NCBI GenBank assembly: GCA_027066455.1
Contig: JAMONT010000015.1
Coordinates: 1 to 51,177 of the forward strand
Length of the DNA stretch: 51,177 nt
Source of the DNA: Candidatus Altimarinota bacterium
GTDB lineage: Bacteria; Patescibacteriota; Gracilibacteria; BD1-5; UBA6164
Direction of reading: 5' to 3'
Position 1 is the stretch's first letter. Each line of letters begins with the position of its first letter. Both the position numbers and the translations under genes were made by a program. The notes beneath the pieces are model-generated. The model saw nothing but the letters and a program-made list of their open reading frames with translations, had not been told where the DNA came from and made no database searches. Below are positions 14,770-24,754 of this stretch, piece by piece.

Positions 14770-16512
14770 ATGAAAAAAATAGCTTCAACAATAATCTTAA
14801 GTTTATTTTCAATTCAAACTATTGCAACTTGAATTCCAGCTGAACCTATGACAATTTATTGAAATATAAATTGAAAAAGTTTGCCTGATACAGCAATTTT
14901 AGAAATTTCTAATAATTGAAAAATTTTAAATTCTTCAAAAATTATTTCTAATAAATATTGAACAAATAAAACTTTTGATTTAAAAAATAAAATAAATTTA
15001 GAAAAATTTGATTGACAATTAAAATTTTCTGTAAAAGAATGAAATAAAAAAATTGAAATTTGAAAAATAGAATTATGAGAAATAAAAATTTGTAACGAAA
15101 ATCCTATTTTTCAAAAAAGTTTTTTATGTCAATATAATTTACTTTTAAAAAATGTTAATTTAAATTTAGAGGAAATAGAAAAAGAAAAAGAAAGATTAAG
15201 AAAATTAGAAGAAGAAAGATTGAAAAAATTAGAGGAAGAAAAAAAATTAGTAGAAGAAAAAAAACTGGAAGAAGAAAAAAAAATACTTATAGAAAAAGAA
15301 AAAAAATTAAATAAAAATTTTTGAAAATTAAATATAAAAGAAAAATTACCTTTAAATATTTGAAGAGAAAAATTTTTAGTAAAAAAAGAAAAATTAAATA
15401 AAAAAATTAATTTTTCTACTAAAGAAGTAATTGTTTCAGGAGAAAAAGTAGAAATAAAAGATGAATTACAAAGAGATTTATTAATTATTTCAAAAATTTG
15501 ACAAAAAGAATTATTTTTACATATTCCAAAAAAAGCAAGATTACTTCAAAAAAATATTGAAATAAATCCTCCAAAGTTAATTGAATTTAAACAAATTGAA
15601 AAAAGATTAAAAAATAAAAAAATTAAAAAAATTATTTGAGCTGTTGAAATTCCTACAAGTAGAAAATTAAATTTTTCTGATAAAATAGAAATTTGTATTC
15701 CTACAGAAAAAAAGTCTATTAAAAATTTACAAGTTTTTTATAGCCAAGATTTAATTAGTTGGAATTTTGATTCTAATGCTTCTGATTTGAAAATTGTTGA
15801 TTCAAAAATGTGTTTTAAAACTAATCATTTAACTTGATTTGTGATTTGAGAAGTAGAATCTAACTGATTTTGAAATGCAAGATGAATAGATGTTTGTCCA
15901 CAAAATATTGACAATTCTTGAAGTAGGTATGATGGGAAGTGTGATAAAATATATTTAACTCTTTCTCCTACATCTTCTCTCTCTGATGTGGATGAAGTAG
16001 TTGTAAAGGAAGAAAAAATAGTAAAAAAAGAAGATAGTATTTCAGAAATGTTATGAGAATTATTTTGAGATGATGATATGGAAATTCCAGTTAAAACAAA
16101 TACTTTTATAGAACCAAAAACAAATAATGTTGCAAAAAAAGATTATTCTATTTCAGCAAAAACTTATAGTACTTTTTTAAAATGAGCTAAATTAAAAGAA
16201 ATTACAACTAAAATAAGTTGATTTAATGTTATTATTTTAACTTGAGAAAAAGAATATAATTTGAATACATTACAAAAAGTAAAAGAAATAAATTCAAATT
16301 ATAAAAGATTATATTATAAAACTTTATTAATTGAATATTTAAATTCAATAACAAATTCTTATAGTCTTTATAAAGAAGCTTTAGCAAATAATGATTGAGT
16401 AGCTTGATTTTCTAAAACTTATAATTTAAAAATTTCTTCATTTAAAATAAAACAAAATATTTTTAGAAATTTAGATAGTTGAAAAAGAAAAGCTAATAAT
16501 ATTTCTTTTTAA
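14770..16512 (+). CDS. Secreted coiled-coil protein of unknown function
   Basis: 580 aa, not recognised. A signal peptide (about 1-22, ending IATG) is followed by a beta-rich region (about 25-125), then a highly charged helix rich in Glu, Lys, Arg and Leu (about 135-185) that should form a coiled coil. The middle (about 220-380) contains beta strands and paired cysteines (EICIPTEKK, KMCFKTNHLTGF, DVCPQNIDNSG, YDGKCDKIYL). The C-terminal third is helical. It begins 26 bases after the giant surface protein, with the same A/T leader, which suggests one transcript and possibly a shared envelope structure. The following DNA is decayed. Confidence 0.8.
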
Positions 16513-16554
16513 AGTAAAAAATAGTTGAAAAAAAATAAATAGCAAAGAAGAACA

Positions 16555-17084
16555 AAAGGAGATTTTTTTTATAAAACCAAAAACAGGAGAGAAAATTTAT
16601 AGAAAAAAATTTAAAATCAAAAATAAAAAGGATATAGAAAAAAAATTATGATTTTAAAAAAAATACAAAAAAAGAATTTATATGAAAACAAAGTGATTAT
16701 AAATATAAAAGTGTTTTTGATAGTTTTGAAAAATAAAAAAAAGAAAATTATAGATTTATGATTTGCAGATTGAGAAAAAAATAAATTTTTAGAAAATAAT
16801 TTTAATATAAAAAATCATTTAAAAAATCTATATTTAAATTTAAAAGTACAAGAAAGTTTTCAATTACTTAGAACTATAATTAATGAAAAATCATTTTGAA
16901 CAAAGGAAAAAAGAAATGATTTTTTTAAAGACAAATAATAAATTTATTTTTGCTTTTTTTATTCATAATTATGATCCAAAATTAGAATTATTATTAGATA
17001 TGGAAATATCATAATTAGAAGATTGTGATAAAACATTAAATAAGGTTTTTTGGGTTAAAACAAAAGATTTACTAAAATATATTT
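16555..17084 (+). pseudogene. Decayed coding region
   Basis: The stretch between the coiled-coil gene and the terminator has protein-like fragments in shifting frames. One (from about 16559) reads FIKPKTGEKIYRKKFKIK and stops; the next continues in another frame as KKEFIGKQSDYKYKSVFDSF. An open frame 16648-16938 (96 codons) and another from ATG at about 16887 (KTNNKFIFAFFIHNY) follow. The latter meets TAA at LDMEIS-stop-LEDC and then continues in the same frame to KVFWVKTKDLLKYI, ending at 17084. An in-frame stop plus several shifts point to a dead gene. The parent family is not recognised. Confidence 0.55.
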
Positions 17085-17116
17085 AAAAATTATGATAAAA
17101 ATTTATCATAATTTTT
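17085..17116 (+). terminator. Strong hairpin terminator
   Basis: A perfect 15-bp A/T-rich inverted repeat (17085-17099 with 17102-17116) with a 2-base loop, followed by T residues. It still closes the decayed gene region. Confidence 0.85.
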
Positions 17117-17459
17117 TTTATTATTTTAACTAAATTAAATAATTTTTTAGACTTTTTCAAGAAAAAAATCCTTAATAATTAGCTTAATTTTTAACAAAAA
17201 CGTTAAAAATTAATTTTTAGTACCTATTTTAAAACAAAAAACTACTTTTTAAAACCTTAAAAAAACTAAAAAAAATGCTAAAAAAATTATAAAATATTTT
17301 TTAAAATTGGCAAGTATTTGATGTCTATTAACTTAAAAATTAGTTTTTAACAATTTCAGTATATTTTTAACATCATTGTACAAAAAATTGTAGCAATAAA
17401 TGAAAAAATGAGTATAAAATGTTGTATCAAAAAAATTTATTTATTTAACAAAAGCAAAG
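17117..17459 (+). other. Long leader/intergenic region upstream of the RNR gene
   Basis: 343 bases without a gene. It holds an inverted repeat AATTTTTAAC/GTTAAAAATT around 17187-17212 and several related ttttaac blocks, ending in a T/A-rich leader next to the ATG at 17460. Some short stretches (for example around 17375-17400 and 17418-17430, with TTGTA cores) could be binding sites for a regulator such as NrdR, but I cannot align a convincing NrdR box. Confidence 0.4.
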
Positions 17460-20174
17460 ATGAAAATAAAAGTTATAAAAACAAGAGATTGAGAAATAAT
17501 CCCTTTTGATAAAACTAGAATTGAATCTGTTTTAGAAAAAGCTGCAGAATCTGTTTGAAGAAGAAACTTTGATTTTATTGATGAATTAACTGAAAAAATT
17601 ATTGAAGATTTAAAAGCTCTTTTAATTAATTCTAAATGAGAAGAATTTATTACTATTGAACAAATTCAAAATTCAGTTGAAAATAATTTGATGCTTGAAT
17701 GATATTTTGATATAGCAAAACATTATATTTTATATAGATCTGAAAGGTCTAAAATTAGAGAAAGAGAAAAGGAAAAAGTAGAAAAAAAATTGGAAAAAAA
17801 TATTTTAAAAATTACTAAATCTAACTGAGAAAAAGAGGTTTTTGATGTGGAAAAAATAAAAAATACTTATAAAAAAATTAGTTTTTGATTGGCAAGAAAA
17901 TGTAAATTTGATGTTTTGGAAGAATCTCTTAGAAAATATATTGTTGAAGGAATGAAAACTTCTGATATTGTGAAAATGATGGTAAAATCTGCTATTGATT
18001 TGATTTCTGTAGAAAATACTTCTTGGCAATTTATTGCTGGAAGATTGACTATGGTTGACCTTTATAAGCAAGCTGGAAAAAATAGAAATATGAATATTAA
18101 AAAAATATATGAAGCAAAACATTATAAAACTTTGTTTGATGATTATATTGAAAAAGGTCTTTATTTTAAAGATTTTTATAAATATTATAGTGAAGAAGAT
18201 ATTTTGGAAGCTGGAAATAATTTAAAAAGAGAAACAGATTTTGATTATAATTATACAACTCTTATGATGTATAAAAAAAGATATTTATTAAATCCAAACT
18301 GAATTATAAATGAATTACCTCAAGAAATGTATATGTCTGTGGCTTTATTTTTAGCTATTCCTGAAGGTTTTGAAGAATTAGAATGAGAATATTCTGATTA
18401 TGTTTCTAAAAATGCTGATTTAGAAGATTTGGTAAAAATTCCTGAGAATCTTAGACTTGACTCTAAAGTTAGAAAAAAAAGATTAGAAAGGGCTTTAGAA
18501 ATTTATAAATATTGTTCTAAGTGAATGATTTCTCTTCCAACTCCAACTTTATTAAATGCAAGAACAAATCATCATCAATTATCAAGTTGTTTTGTTTTTA
18601 ATATAGATGATAATTTGAGAAGTATTTATCACAATATTGAAAATATGGCTCAAATTTCAAAATTTGGTGGTTGAATAGGTGTTTATCTTGGGAATATTAG
18701 GTCAAAATGATGAACAATTAGAGGTAGAAAATGAGTTGCTTGAGGAGTTAATCCTTGGATAAAAGTTATTAATGATACAGCTGTTGCAGTTAATCAACTT
18801 TGATCAAGAATGGGTTCTATATCAGTAACTCTTGATATGTGGCATAAAGATATTTTTGAATTTTTAGATATGCAAACTGAAACTGGAGATATTAGAAGAA
18901 AATCTTATGATGTTTTTCCTGCTGTTTCTGTTCCAGATTTATTTATGAAAAGAGTAGAAGAAAATGGTGATTGGACTTTGTTTGATCCTAAAGAAATAAA
19001 AGATATAACAGGAAAAAATTTGCAAGATAATTTTTGAGATGATTTTGAAAAATTTTATTTAGAATGCGAAAAAAATTCTAAATTTGAATTATCTGAAAAA
19101 ATAAAAGCTAAAGATCTTTTTAAAACTTTTATGAAATCTACAGTTGAAACTGGTATGCCTTATGTTTTTTATAGAGATACAGTGAATGCTGTAAATCCAA
19201 ATAAGCACGCGGGAAATATTTATTCTACTCAACTTTGTGTAGAAATTTGTCAAAATACTAGTCCTTCAAAATTTATAGAAGAAGAAATAGAAGATGGAAA
19301 AATTGTTATAAAATATGAACCTGGGGATAATGTTGTTTGTAATTTGGCAAGTGTAAATATTGCAAAAGTAAATAGTGATGAAAATATAGAAAAAGTAATT
19401 CCTGTTTGTATGAGAATTTTAGACAATGTAATTGCAATGAATTTTTATCCTGTGAAAGAAACAAAAATTACAGCTATGAAATATAGATCAGTTTGACTTG
19501 GTTTTATGTGATTAGCAGAATATTTAGCTACAAGTAAATTAGCTTATGATTCTCCTGAAGCTAGAAAAGTAGTAGATATTTTATTTGAAAAATATGCTTA
19601 TACAACTCTAAAGGCTTCTAATAAAATTTCAGTAGAAAGATGAGCTTATGATTTATTTGAGGGAAGTGAATGGTCAAAATGAATTTTGATGTGAAAAGAT
19701 GAAAAATGGTTTAATGAAAATTCTAGAATGTCAGATAAATGGTCACAGTTAATAAAAGATATAAAAGAAAAATGATTAAGATTTGCTTATAATATGGCTC
19801 CAGCTCCAAATACTTCAACAGCTCTTGTTATTTGAACAACAGCTTGAATTGTTCCAGTTTATAAAAAATATTTTGTAGAAACTAATAAATTTGCTCCTTC
19901 TGTAAACGTTGCACCAAATTTGAATGAAGAGACTTTTTGGTATTACAAGGAATATGTTAGTATGGATATGAATGATGTAATTGATATGGTTTCTGTTGTA
20001 TATAAATGGATTGATCAATCAATAAGTTTTGAATGGATGATAAATCCAGAAAAAGTTTCTCCTTCAGAGTTATATTCTTATTATGTAAAAGCTCACAAAC
20101 AAAAAATAAAAACAGTTTATTATGTTAGATCTATGAGTTTAGAAGTGAAAGAATGTGTTAGTTGTAGTGGGTAG
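17460..20174 (+). CDS. nrdA: Class I ribonucleoside-diphosphate reductase, alpha subunit, with two ATP cones
   Basis: 904 aa. Makes deoxyribonucleotides from ribonucleoside diphosphates together with a radical-generating beta subunit, which is not in this window. Two ATP-cone domains stand in tandem at the N-terminus (about 3-95, TRDGEIIPFDKTRIESVLEK; and about 115-200, NGEKEVFDVEKIKNTYKK), where allosteric ATP/dATP would bind. The catalytic barrel follows. The redox pair Cys377 (SSCFVF) and Cys627 (VVCNLASVN) and thiyl Cys593 with Glu595 (TQLCVEI) are present; Gln591 stands where Asn is usual. The C-terminal shuttle cysteines are C899 and C902 (ECVSCSG), so the protein is complete. Its TAG stop is part of a mobile palindromic repeat. 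Confidence 0.95.
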
Positions 20175-20215
20175 CCCTCACCCCCTAGCCCCCTCTCCCT
20201 TATAGGGAGAAGGGG
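20172..20215. repeat. GC-rich palindromic element, copy R1
   Basis: A C-rich left arm (CCCTCACCCCC, then CCCTCTCCCTT) and a G-rich right arm (AGGGAGAAGGGG) in DNA that is otherwise almost all A and T. The first bases (TAG of TAGCCCTC) are the stop codon of the RNR gene. Same family as R2-R9. Confidence 0.85.
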
Positions 20216-20223
20216 AATATAAG

Positions 20224-20255
20224 AAAAATCTCAAGGCTTTTGCCTTGAGATTTTT
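20224..20255 (+). terminator. Strong hairpin terminator of the RNR gene
   Basis: Perfect 14-bp stem (AAAAATCTCAAGGC with its complement), 4-T loop, then T residues, just after repeat R1. Confidence 0.9.
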
Positions 20256-20275
20256 GGGGAAAATGTTGAATTGCA

Positions 20276-20374
20276 AAGGGTTGAAACTCTCTGTTGACAA
20301 ATTGGGTTTATTTTTAATTAAAAAAAATGGAAAAAGATATACTAAATGATTGAGAAAAGAAGCCTTTATTTTAG
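20276..20374 (+). pseudogene. Remnant of a PemK-type locus: leader repeat plus 15-codon ORF
   Basis: About 65 bases here match, at roughly 85%, the leader of the intact PemK gene at 36470-36540: a GGGTTGAAAC hairpin arm, then CTCTGTTGACAA, then GGTTTA, an A/T stretch and ATGGAAAAAGAT. The ORF from 20327 reads MEKDILNDGEKKPLF and stops at TAG 20372-20374, so only the extreme N-terminus survives. The matching leader shows that the two loci share an origin. Confidence 0.6.
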
Positions 20375-20382
20375 TAAAAAAA

Positions 20383-20450
20383 ATTAATCTTGATTATAAA
20401 ACATTAAACTTATATAATTAAATTACACTAAGAATACTAGTGATTTTATA
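20383..20450 (+). promoter_or_regulatory. Twin promoter/operator repeat, copy 1
   Basis: A 68-base block nearly identical (64/68) to 20749-20816. It contains TTGATT (20390-20395), 17 bases, TATAAT (20413-20418). Downstream, at the predicted transcript start, lies the inverted repeat CACTA-N7-TAGTG, a likely repressor site. All four differences between copies lie outside the -35, the -10 and the two arms. Confidence 0.75.
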
Positions 20451-20466
20451 AAATAACCAATATATT

Positions 20467-20736
20467 ATGTATATAGAAAAATTTAATGATATTTTTAAGA
20501 GTATTAATAATGATACTTTTGTTTTAAAATATTCAGATAAAGAGTTTATTATAAATGAAGATGTAACTTTACATTGAAATCTTTTAGTTTTACTTTGAAA
20601 GTGTAAAAAAGTTATTTTTAAAAAGGAGGTAAGAATAACCTCTTGTAGTATTTTATGAGAGAAAAAGTTATACTATGATATTGATGTTGGTATTGATTTT
20701 TGAAATATTATTTTTAAACAAAATTGTACATTTTAA
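20467..20736 (+). CDS. Small unknown protein under twin operator copy 1
   Basis: 89 aa, not recognised. Begins MYIEKFNDIFKSI; the middle alternates hydrophobic and polar residues (DKEFIINEDVTLHGNLLVLL) as in a beta-rich or left-handed beta-helix fragment, ending FGNIIFKQNCTF. Three cysteines. No membrane segment is certain. It is preceded by the promoter/operator repeat, as is the next gene, so both should respond to the same regulator. Its composition is like the host's, with TGA used for Gly. Confidence 0.65.
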
Positions 20737-20748
20737 AATTATTAAAAA

Positions 20749-20816
20749 ATTAGTCTTGATTATAAAATATTAAATTTATATAATTAAATTACACTAAAAA
20801 TACTAGTGATTTTATA
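20749..20816 (+). promoter_or_regulatory. Twin promoter/operator repeat, copy 2
   Basis: Second copy of the 68-base block: TTGATT, 17 bases, TATAAT, then CACTA-N7-TAGTG. It stands directly before the gene at 20834. Confidence 0.75.
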
Positions 20817-20833
20817 TTTTAAAAATTATTATT

Positions 20834-21163
20834 ATGGTAAAAGAAATTTATTCAAACTTGAATAAAGTAGGTATCAAAAAAATTGATACTAATAAAGTTA
20901 ATTTAATTATAGATAATCTAAAAACTATTTCTAAAAAAGACTCAATACTTATTGATTGTTGAGATACAAGTGAATTAGATACTATTAGGAAATCTAAAGT
21001 AGTTATGGGTTTGGCTATTAATGCTGATAAATCAATTATTAACAAAGCAATTGAAGAGGTATGTAAAAAAATGAAAATTTTTAAAAATAAAAAAAATAGA
21101 GTGGTTTTTTATTATTTGTTAAGTTATTTATTAGAAAAGGAAGAAAAAATAACTGTTATATAA
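20834..21163 (+). CDS. Small unknown protein under twin operator copy 2
   Basis: 109 aa, not recognised. Lys/Ile-rich, probably alpha/beta: SILIDCGDTSELDTIRKSK, then VVMGLAINADKSIINKAIEE, then a basic helix and FYYLLSYLLEKEEK. There is one Gly encoded by TGA, so it is expressed with code 25. It shares its whole promoter region with the gene at 20467 but not its protein sequence, which suggests a two-gene accessory module. Toxin-antitoxin is possible but not shown. Confidence 0.65.
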
Positions 21164-21492
21164 CAAAATAAGTGTAATAATAAAATTGTAGAAATTTTAT
21201 AATAAATAAATAATGTTATAATACTATAATGGAAAAAATTAAAAATTTGTATTTTCCTGTTAGTAATGAAGATATGCAATAAAAAAACACTCATTTCTGA
21301 GTGAATTATATTTGGCCTTACTTTTCAGTAAGGGTGGATCCCTAAGGACTTAGTAAAAGTATTATATCTTTTTTGTAAACAAAAGTCAATATTTTTTTCT
21401 TGTTTTTTTCCTAAAGTACTAAAAAAAGCAAGTTTTTATTTGAAATTTTTGATAAATCAGTATATTAGGATGAATAAAACTAAAAAAAAATT
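21164..21492 (+). other. Intergenic region with a mini-ORF and a structured element
   Basis: 329 bases. A 17-codon ORF (21229-21282, MEKIKNLYFPVSNEDMQ) has a TATAAT just upstream but could be a gene remnant. At 21286-21378 two hairpins (CACTCA/TGAGTG; CCTTACT/AGTAAGG) are followed by GTGGATCCCTAAGG and AGTAAAAGTATTATATC; a partly similar block is at 36930-36975. Nearer the methylase, a TTGAAA/TATATT pair (21440-21466, 15-base spacing) is a weak promoter candidate for the defence operon. Confidence 0.45.
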
Positions 21493-22449
21493 ATGACAAC
21501 TCTAACTTTAAATTCTCTTTCTTCCAAATTTGGTTTAACAATTCATATTGTTAGATCTTGGTTAGAGCATTTGGATTTTTCTTCACAACAAGAAGCAGAA
21601 GTTTTTTTTGAGGAAAATTTGCAAATGATAAAAGCTAAACCTTTTATAAAATGGGTAGGTTGAAAAAGGCAACTTATAGCACAATTTCAAGAACTTTTCC
21701 CAACAGAATTTAATAATTATCATGAACCTTTTTTATGATGATGAGCTGTATTTTTTAATTTACAAAAAGAAAAAAGTTATCTGTCTGATGTAAATGAGGA
21801 ATTAATAAATCTTTATAAAGTAATAAAAAATAAACCAAAAAAATTAATATCTTTTTTAGAAAGTTTAGAATATTCAAAAGAAAAATTTTTAGAGTTAAGA
21901 TTTTGGGATAGAGAGGAATGATGATTAAAAAAATATTCAAAAATAGAAAGAGCTGGAAGATTTATATATTTAAATAGAACTTGTTTTAATTGATTATATA
22001 GAGTAAATAGTTCGGGAGAATTCAATGTTCCATTTTGAAAATATACAAATCCAGATTTTGTACAAAAGAAAAATATTTTAAATACTTCAAAACTTTTAAA
22101 TAGAACAAAAGCAAAAATAAAGCTGTCAAGTTTTGAGCAAGTTTTAAAAAATGCAAATTCCTGAGATTTTATTTATTTTGATCCACCTTATGATGTTTTA
22201 ACTGAAAGCTCCAATTTTACCAGTTATGACAAATCCTGATTTTGACAAGATATGCAAAAAAAATTAGCAAAAGTTTTTAGAAAGTTAGACAAGATGTGAT
22301 GTAAAGTTATGCTTTCAAATCACAATACACCATTTATAAGAAAGCTTTATAAGGGTTTTGATTTTAAAATTGTAAAAGCCACAAGAATGATAAATTCTAA
22401 GGCTAGTGGAAGGGGGAAAGTTGAGGAAATAGTGGTGAGAAATTATTAG
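21493..22449 (+). CDS. DNA adenine methyltransferase, Dam/DpnM type
   Basis: 318 aa. Alpha-class adenine-N6 methyltransferase, expected to protect GATC sites from the nuclease at 23886. The SAM-binding motif is KPFIKWVGGKRQL (about 49-61) and HEPFLGGGAVFF (about 78-89); the catalytic motif is DPPYDVLTESSNFTSYDK (from Asp230). The C-terminal VEEIVVRNY is typical. There are about 48 extra residues before the catalytic domain (from MTTLTLNSLSSKFGL) that look helical, perhaps a small DNA-binding or dimerisation segment. Ends with TAG. The next gene begins 18 bases later. Confidence 0.93.
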
Positions 22450-22466
22450 TTTTTAATAAATAAATT

Positions 22467-23303
22467 ATGATTAAATTTTTGAAAGATTTTATGAAAAGTC
22501 TTTGAATAATAAGTATTTTACTAACAATTCCTACATTACTTTTTGTAGATTTTACTAAAAATATTATTTGAAATAATTGAACTTATTATTTTATAATTAT
22601 ACTGTTAATAAGTTTAATTTATTGAATAATCAGAACATTACCATTAAAAAATATTAATATAAAAATTAAAAATAAATTAAATGTTATTATTAAATATTGA
22701 GATTTATTTAGTGAAAAAGGTATAATTGTAATTCCTGTAAATGAATATTTTGATACAATTGTTGATGATGAGATTATTTCAAAAAATACTATCCATTGAC
22801 AATTTATAAATAAATACTTTTTATGAGATACTAGAGAACTAGATAATAAAATAAAAATTGAATTAAATAATATAGAATCAATTGAAAAAAATAATTCTAG
22901 AAAAAAATGAAAAAAAAATAAATATAAATTATGAACTAGTATTAAAATAAGGTTAAATAATGAACAGGTTGCTATATTAATAGTATTAAGTAAATTTAAT
23001 AGTAATAATACAGCTTATATTAAACGATGATATAGTTATAATATAAATATTGAATTTCAAAATTTTTTCATATTAATGTTAGAATGAATTTATAAATATT
23101 CTCAATGAAAAAATGTAAATATATCTTTAATATGATCTTGATTATCATGATTACCTTTAGATAAACAAAAAAATTTAGAATATATCCTATTTTTAATATA
23201 TTTATATTCTTGAATTCTTAAAGATAGAAATGAGTTAATTCAGATTATTTTACATAAAGATAATAAAAAAGAAATATCCTTAAATAAAATAAATACTTTT
23301 TAA
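22467..23303 (+). CDS. Type II Thoeris effector: two membrane segments plus macro domain (DUF6430-like)
   Basis: 278 aa. Two membrane segments (about 13-29 and 40-56) are followed by a soluble domain from about 65 to the end. It matches the macro-like domain I know as DUF6430: KYGDLFSEKGIIVIPVNEYF, then DDEIISKNTIHGQF, and later SLIGSGLSGLPLDKQ, a glycine-rich ADP-ribose-binding loop. In type II Thoeris, from memory, such proteins sense histidine-ADP-ribose made by the TIR partner and damage the membrane. The TIR gene follows 11 bases downstream, the diagnostic pairing. Membrane toxicity is inferred from the family. Confidence 0.85.
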
Positions 23304-23313
23304 TAATAAAAAT

Positions 23314-23865
23314 ATGACTTACAGAAATTGAACATATATAGCTTTTAGTTGAAATAATACTACTGATCCAACAAAATCTGATATTAAATATTTTAATATG
23401 ATTAAATGATGGAATAGTATGAAAGGAAAAGATTTTTCATTTAATAATAGTCATGAAAAAACCTATCAAGTTAGAGATACAAGTCATATTTCAACATTAA
23501 AAAATAGACTTTCAGAAAGATTATCAAAATCAAAACATCTTTTATTAATAATAACAGACCTTTCAATATATAATAAATGAATGTTAAATTGGGAAATAGA
23601 AAAAGCAGTAGATAATTATAAGTTACCAATAATTATTGTTTATCCTTGAGATAATTATATTTTAGCTCCAAATAAATTAGAACATCTTTGGCCTTCATCA
23701 TTAAAAATTAGAATAAATAATTGAGATGCTAAATGTATTCATATACCATTTAAAGAAATAGTTATATCTAGTGCATTAAATCAATTTTCAATACATGATG
23801 AACAAATTAGTACATCTCTTAATTATTATACAAAGGAAACATATATAAACTGGGGACTAATTTAA
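23314..23865 (+). CDS. thsB: ThsB-like TIR-domain protein (Thoeris)
   Basis: 183 aa. TIR-like domain of the ThsB/MTH538 type (DUF1863): strand A YIAFSGNNTTDPTKSDIKYF, then KGWNSMKGKDFSFNNSHEK, the helix STLKNRLSERLSKSKHLL, strand LLIITDLS, and the active-site helix MLNWEIEKAVDNYKLP with the presumed catalytic Glu94. The order YIAF..D..YF..W..F.F....I...L..RL..SK matches ThsB sensors, which detect phage and make an NAD-derived signal. Partner effector directly upstream; a DpnII-like nuclease starts 20 bases downstream. Spacing suggests one operon across all four genes. Confidence 0.88.
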
Positions 23866-23885
23866 CTATAAATAAATTTTTAAAA

Positions 23886-24752
23886 ATGCAAAACTTCCAA
23901 ACCCTAATCTCCACACTCCAACCCTCAATATTTTCTTGGGATTACTTTTCAAACTTTGAAAAAATAAAAGAAAATACTTTTGAGATAAAAGTTCAGTTGA
24001 ATATTCTGAATTCTCTTTTAGGTGAAAAAAATATTGAAGAAAAATTTTTAGAATTAATAAAAACTTATCCTGAAATTAGAAAAGTTTTACCTATTTTAAT
24101 TGCTGTTAGAAAATTTGATAAACAAATTTTGGATAAAGAAAATTTTGAAATAAAAGAAGTAAAAAATTTATTTAATCCTGAAAAAGATTTTGAAGAAATT
24201 GAAATGCTGAAATTTTTTGAAATTTCTTGATTAAAAAAAGTTTTTGAAAATAAATATATTTCAAATTTGAATGATTATGTTTTTGGGGTTGAAACTGGAC
24301 TTGATAGTAATGCAAGAAAAAATAGAACTGGAGATTTGATGGAAGATTTGGTTGAAGAATTTGTAAAAAATTTGTGTGAGCAAAAAGGCTTTGAATATAG
24401 AGAACAAGCAACAGCAAAATTTATGAAGGAAAAATGGGAAATAGAAGTTAAATCTGATAAATCAAGTAGAAGATTTGATTTTGCTATTTTTGATAGTGAG
24501 AAAAAACAAGTGTATTTGATAGAAGTAAATTATTATGGTTGAGGTTGAAGTAAACTAAAAGCAGTAGCTTGAGAATTTGCTTGATTATATGACTTTATGC
24601 AAAAACAAAATATTCCTTTTTTCTGGATTACAGATTGACTTGGTTGGCATACATCAAGTAAACCACTTGAAGAAGCATATAATAAAATGGATGGAAATAT
24701 TTATAACTTGGAAATGTTGAAGGAATGAATTTTATTTGAATTAGTAAAATAA
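23886..24752 (+). CDS. Type II restriction endonuclease, DpnII family
   Basis: 288 aa, the same length as R.DpnII as I recall it. Expected to cut unmethylated GATC. The conserved block GLDSNARKNRTGDLMEDLVE (about 137-156) is the family signature. The nuclease core is RRFDFAIFDSEKKQVYLIEV with Asp198, Glu213 and Asn215 as a PD-(D/E)XK variant (ExN). GLGWHTSSKPLEEAY near the end is also typical. The N-terminal 120 residues are helical. Starts 20 bases after the TIR gene; the matching methylase is separated from it by the Thoeris pair. The following gene begins 2 bases after the stop. Confidence 0.93.
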
Positions 24753-24754
24753 AA

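Noticed and set aside
17375-17432. NrdR box upstream of the RNR gene
   Set aside because: TTGTA-like cores are present, but two full 16-base boxes with correct spacing cannot be aligned.
17805-18122. Minus-strand frame of 105 codons opposite the RNR gene
   Set aside because: The plus strand encodes the second ATP cone and the following helical domain of RNR there.
20327-20374. 15-codon ORF as a real gene
   Set aside because: Its only similarity is to the first codons and leader of the PemK gene. It is best read as a remnant.
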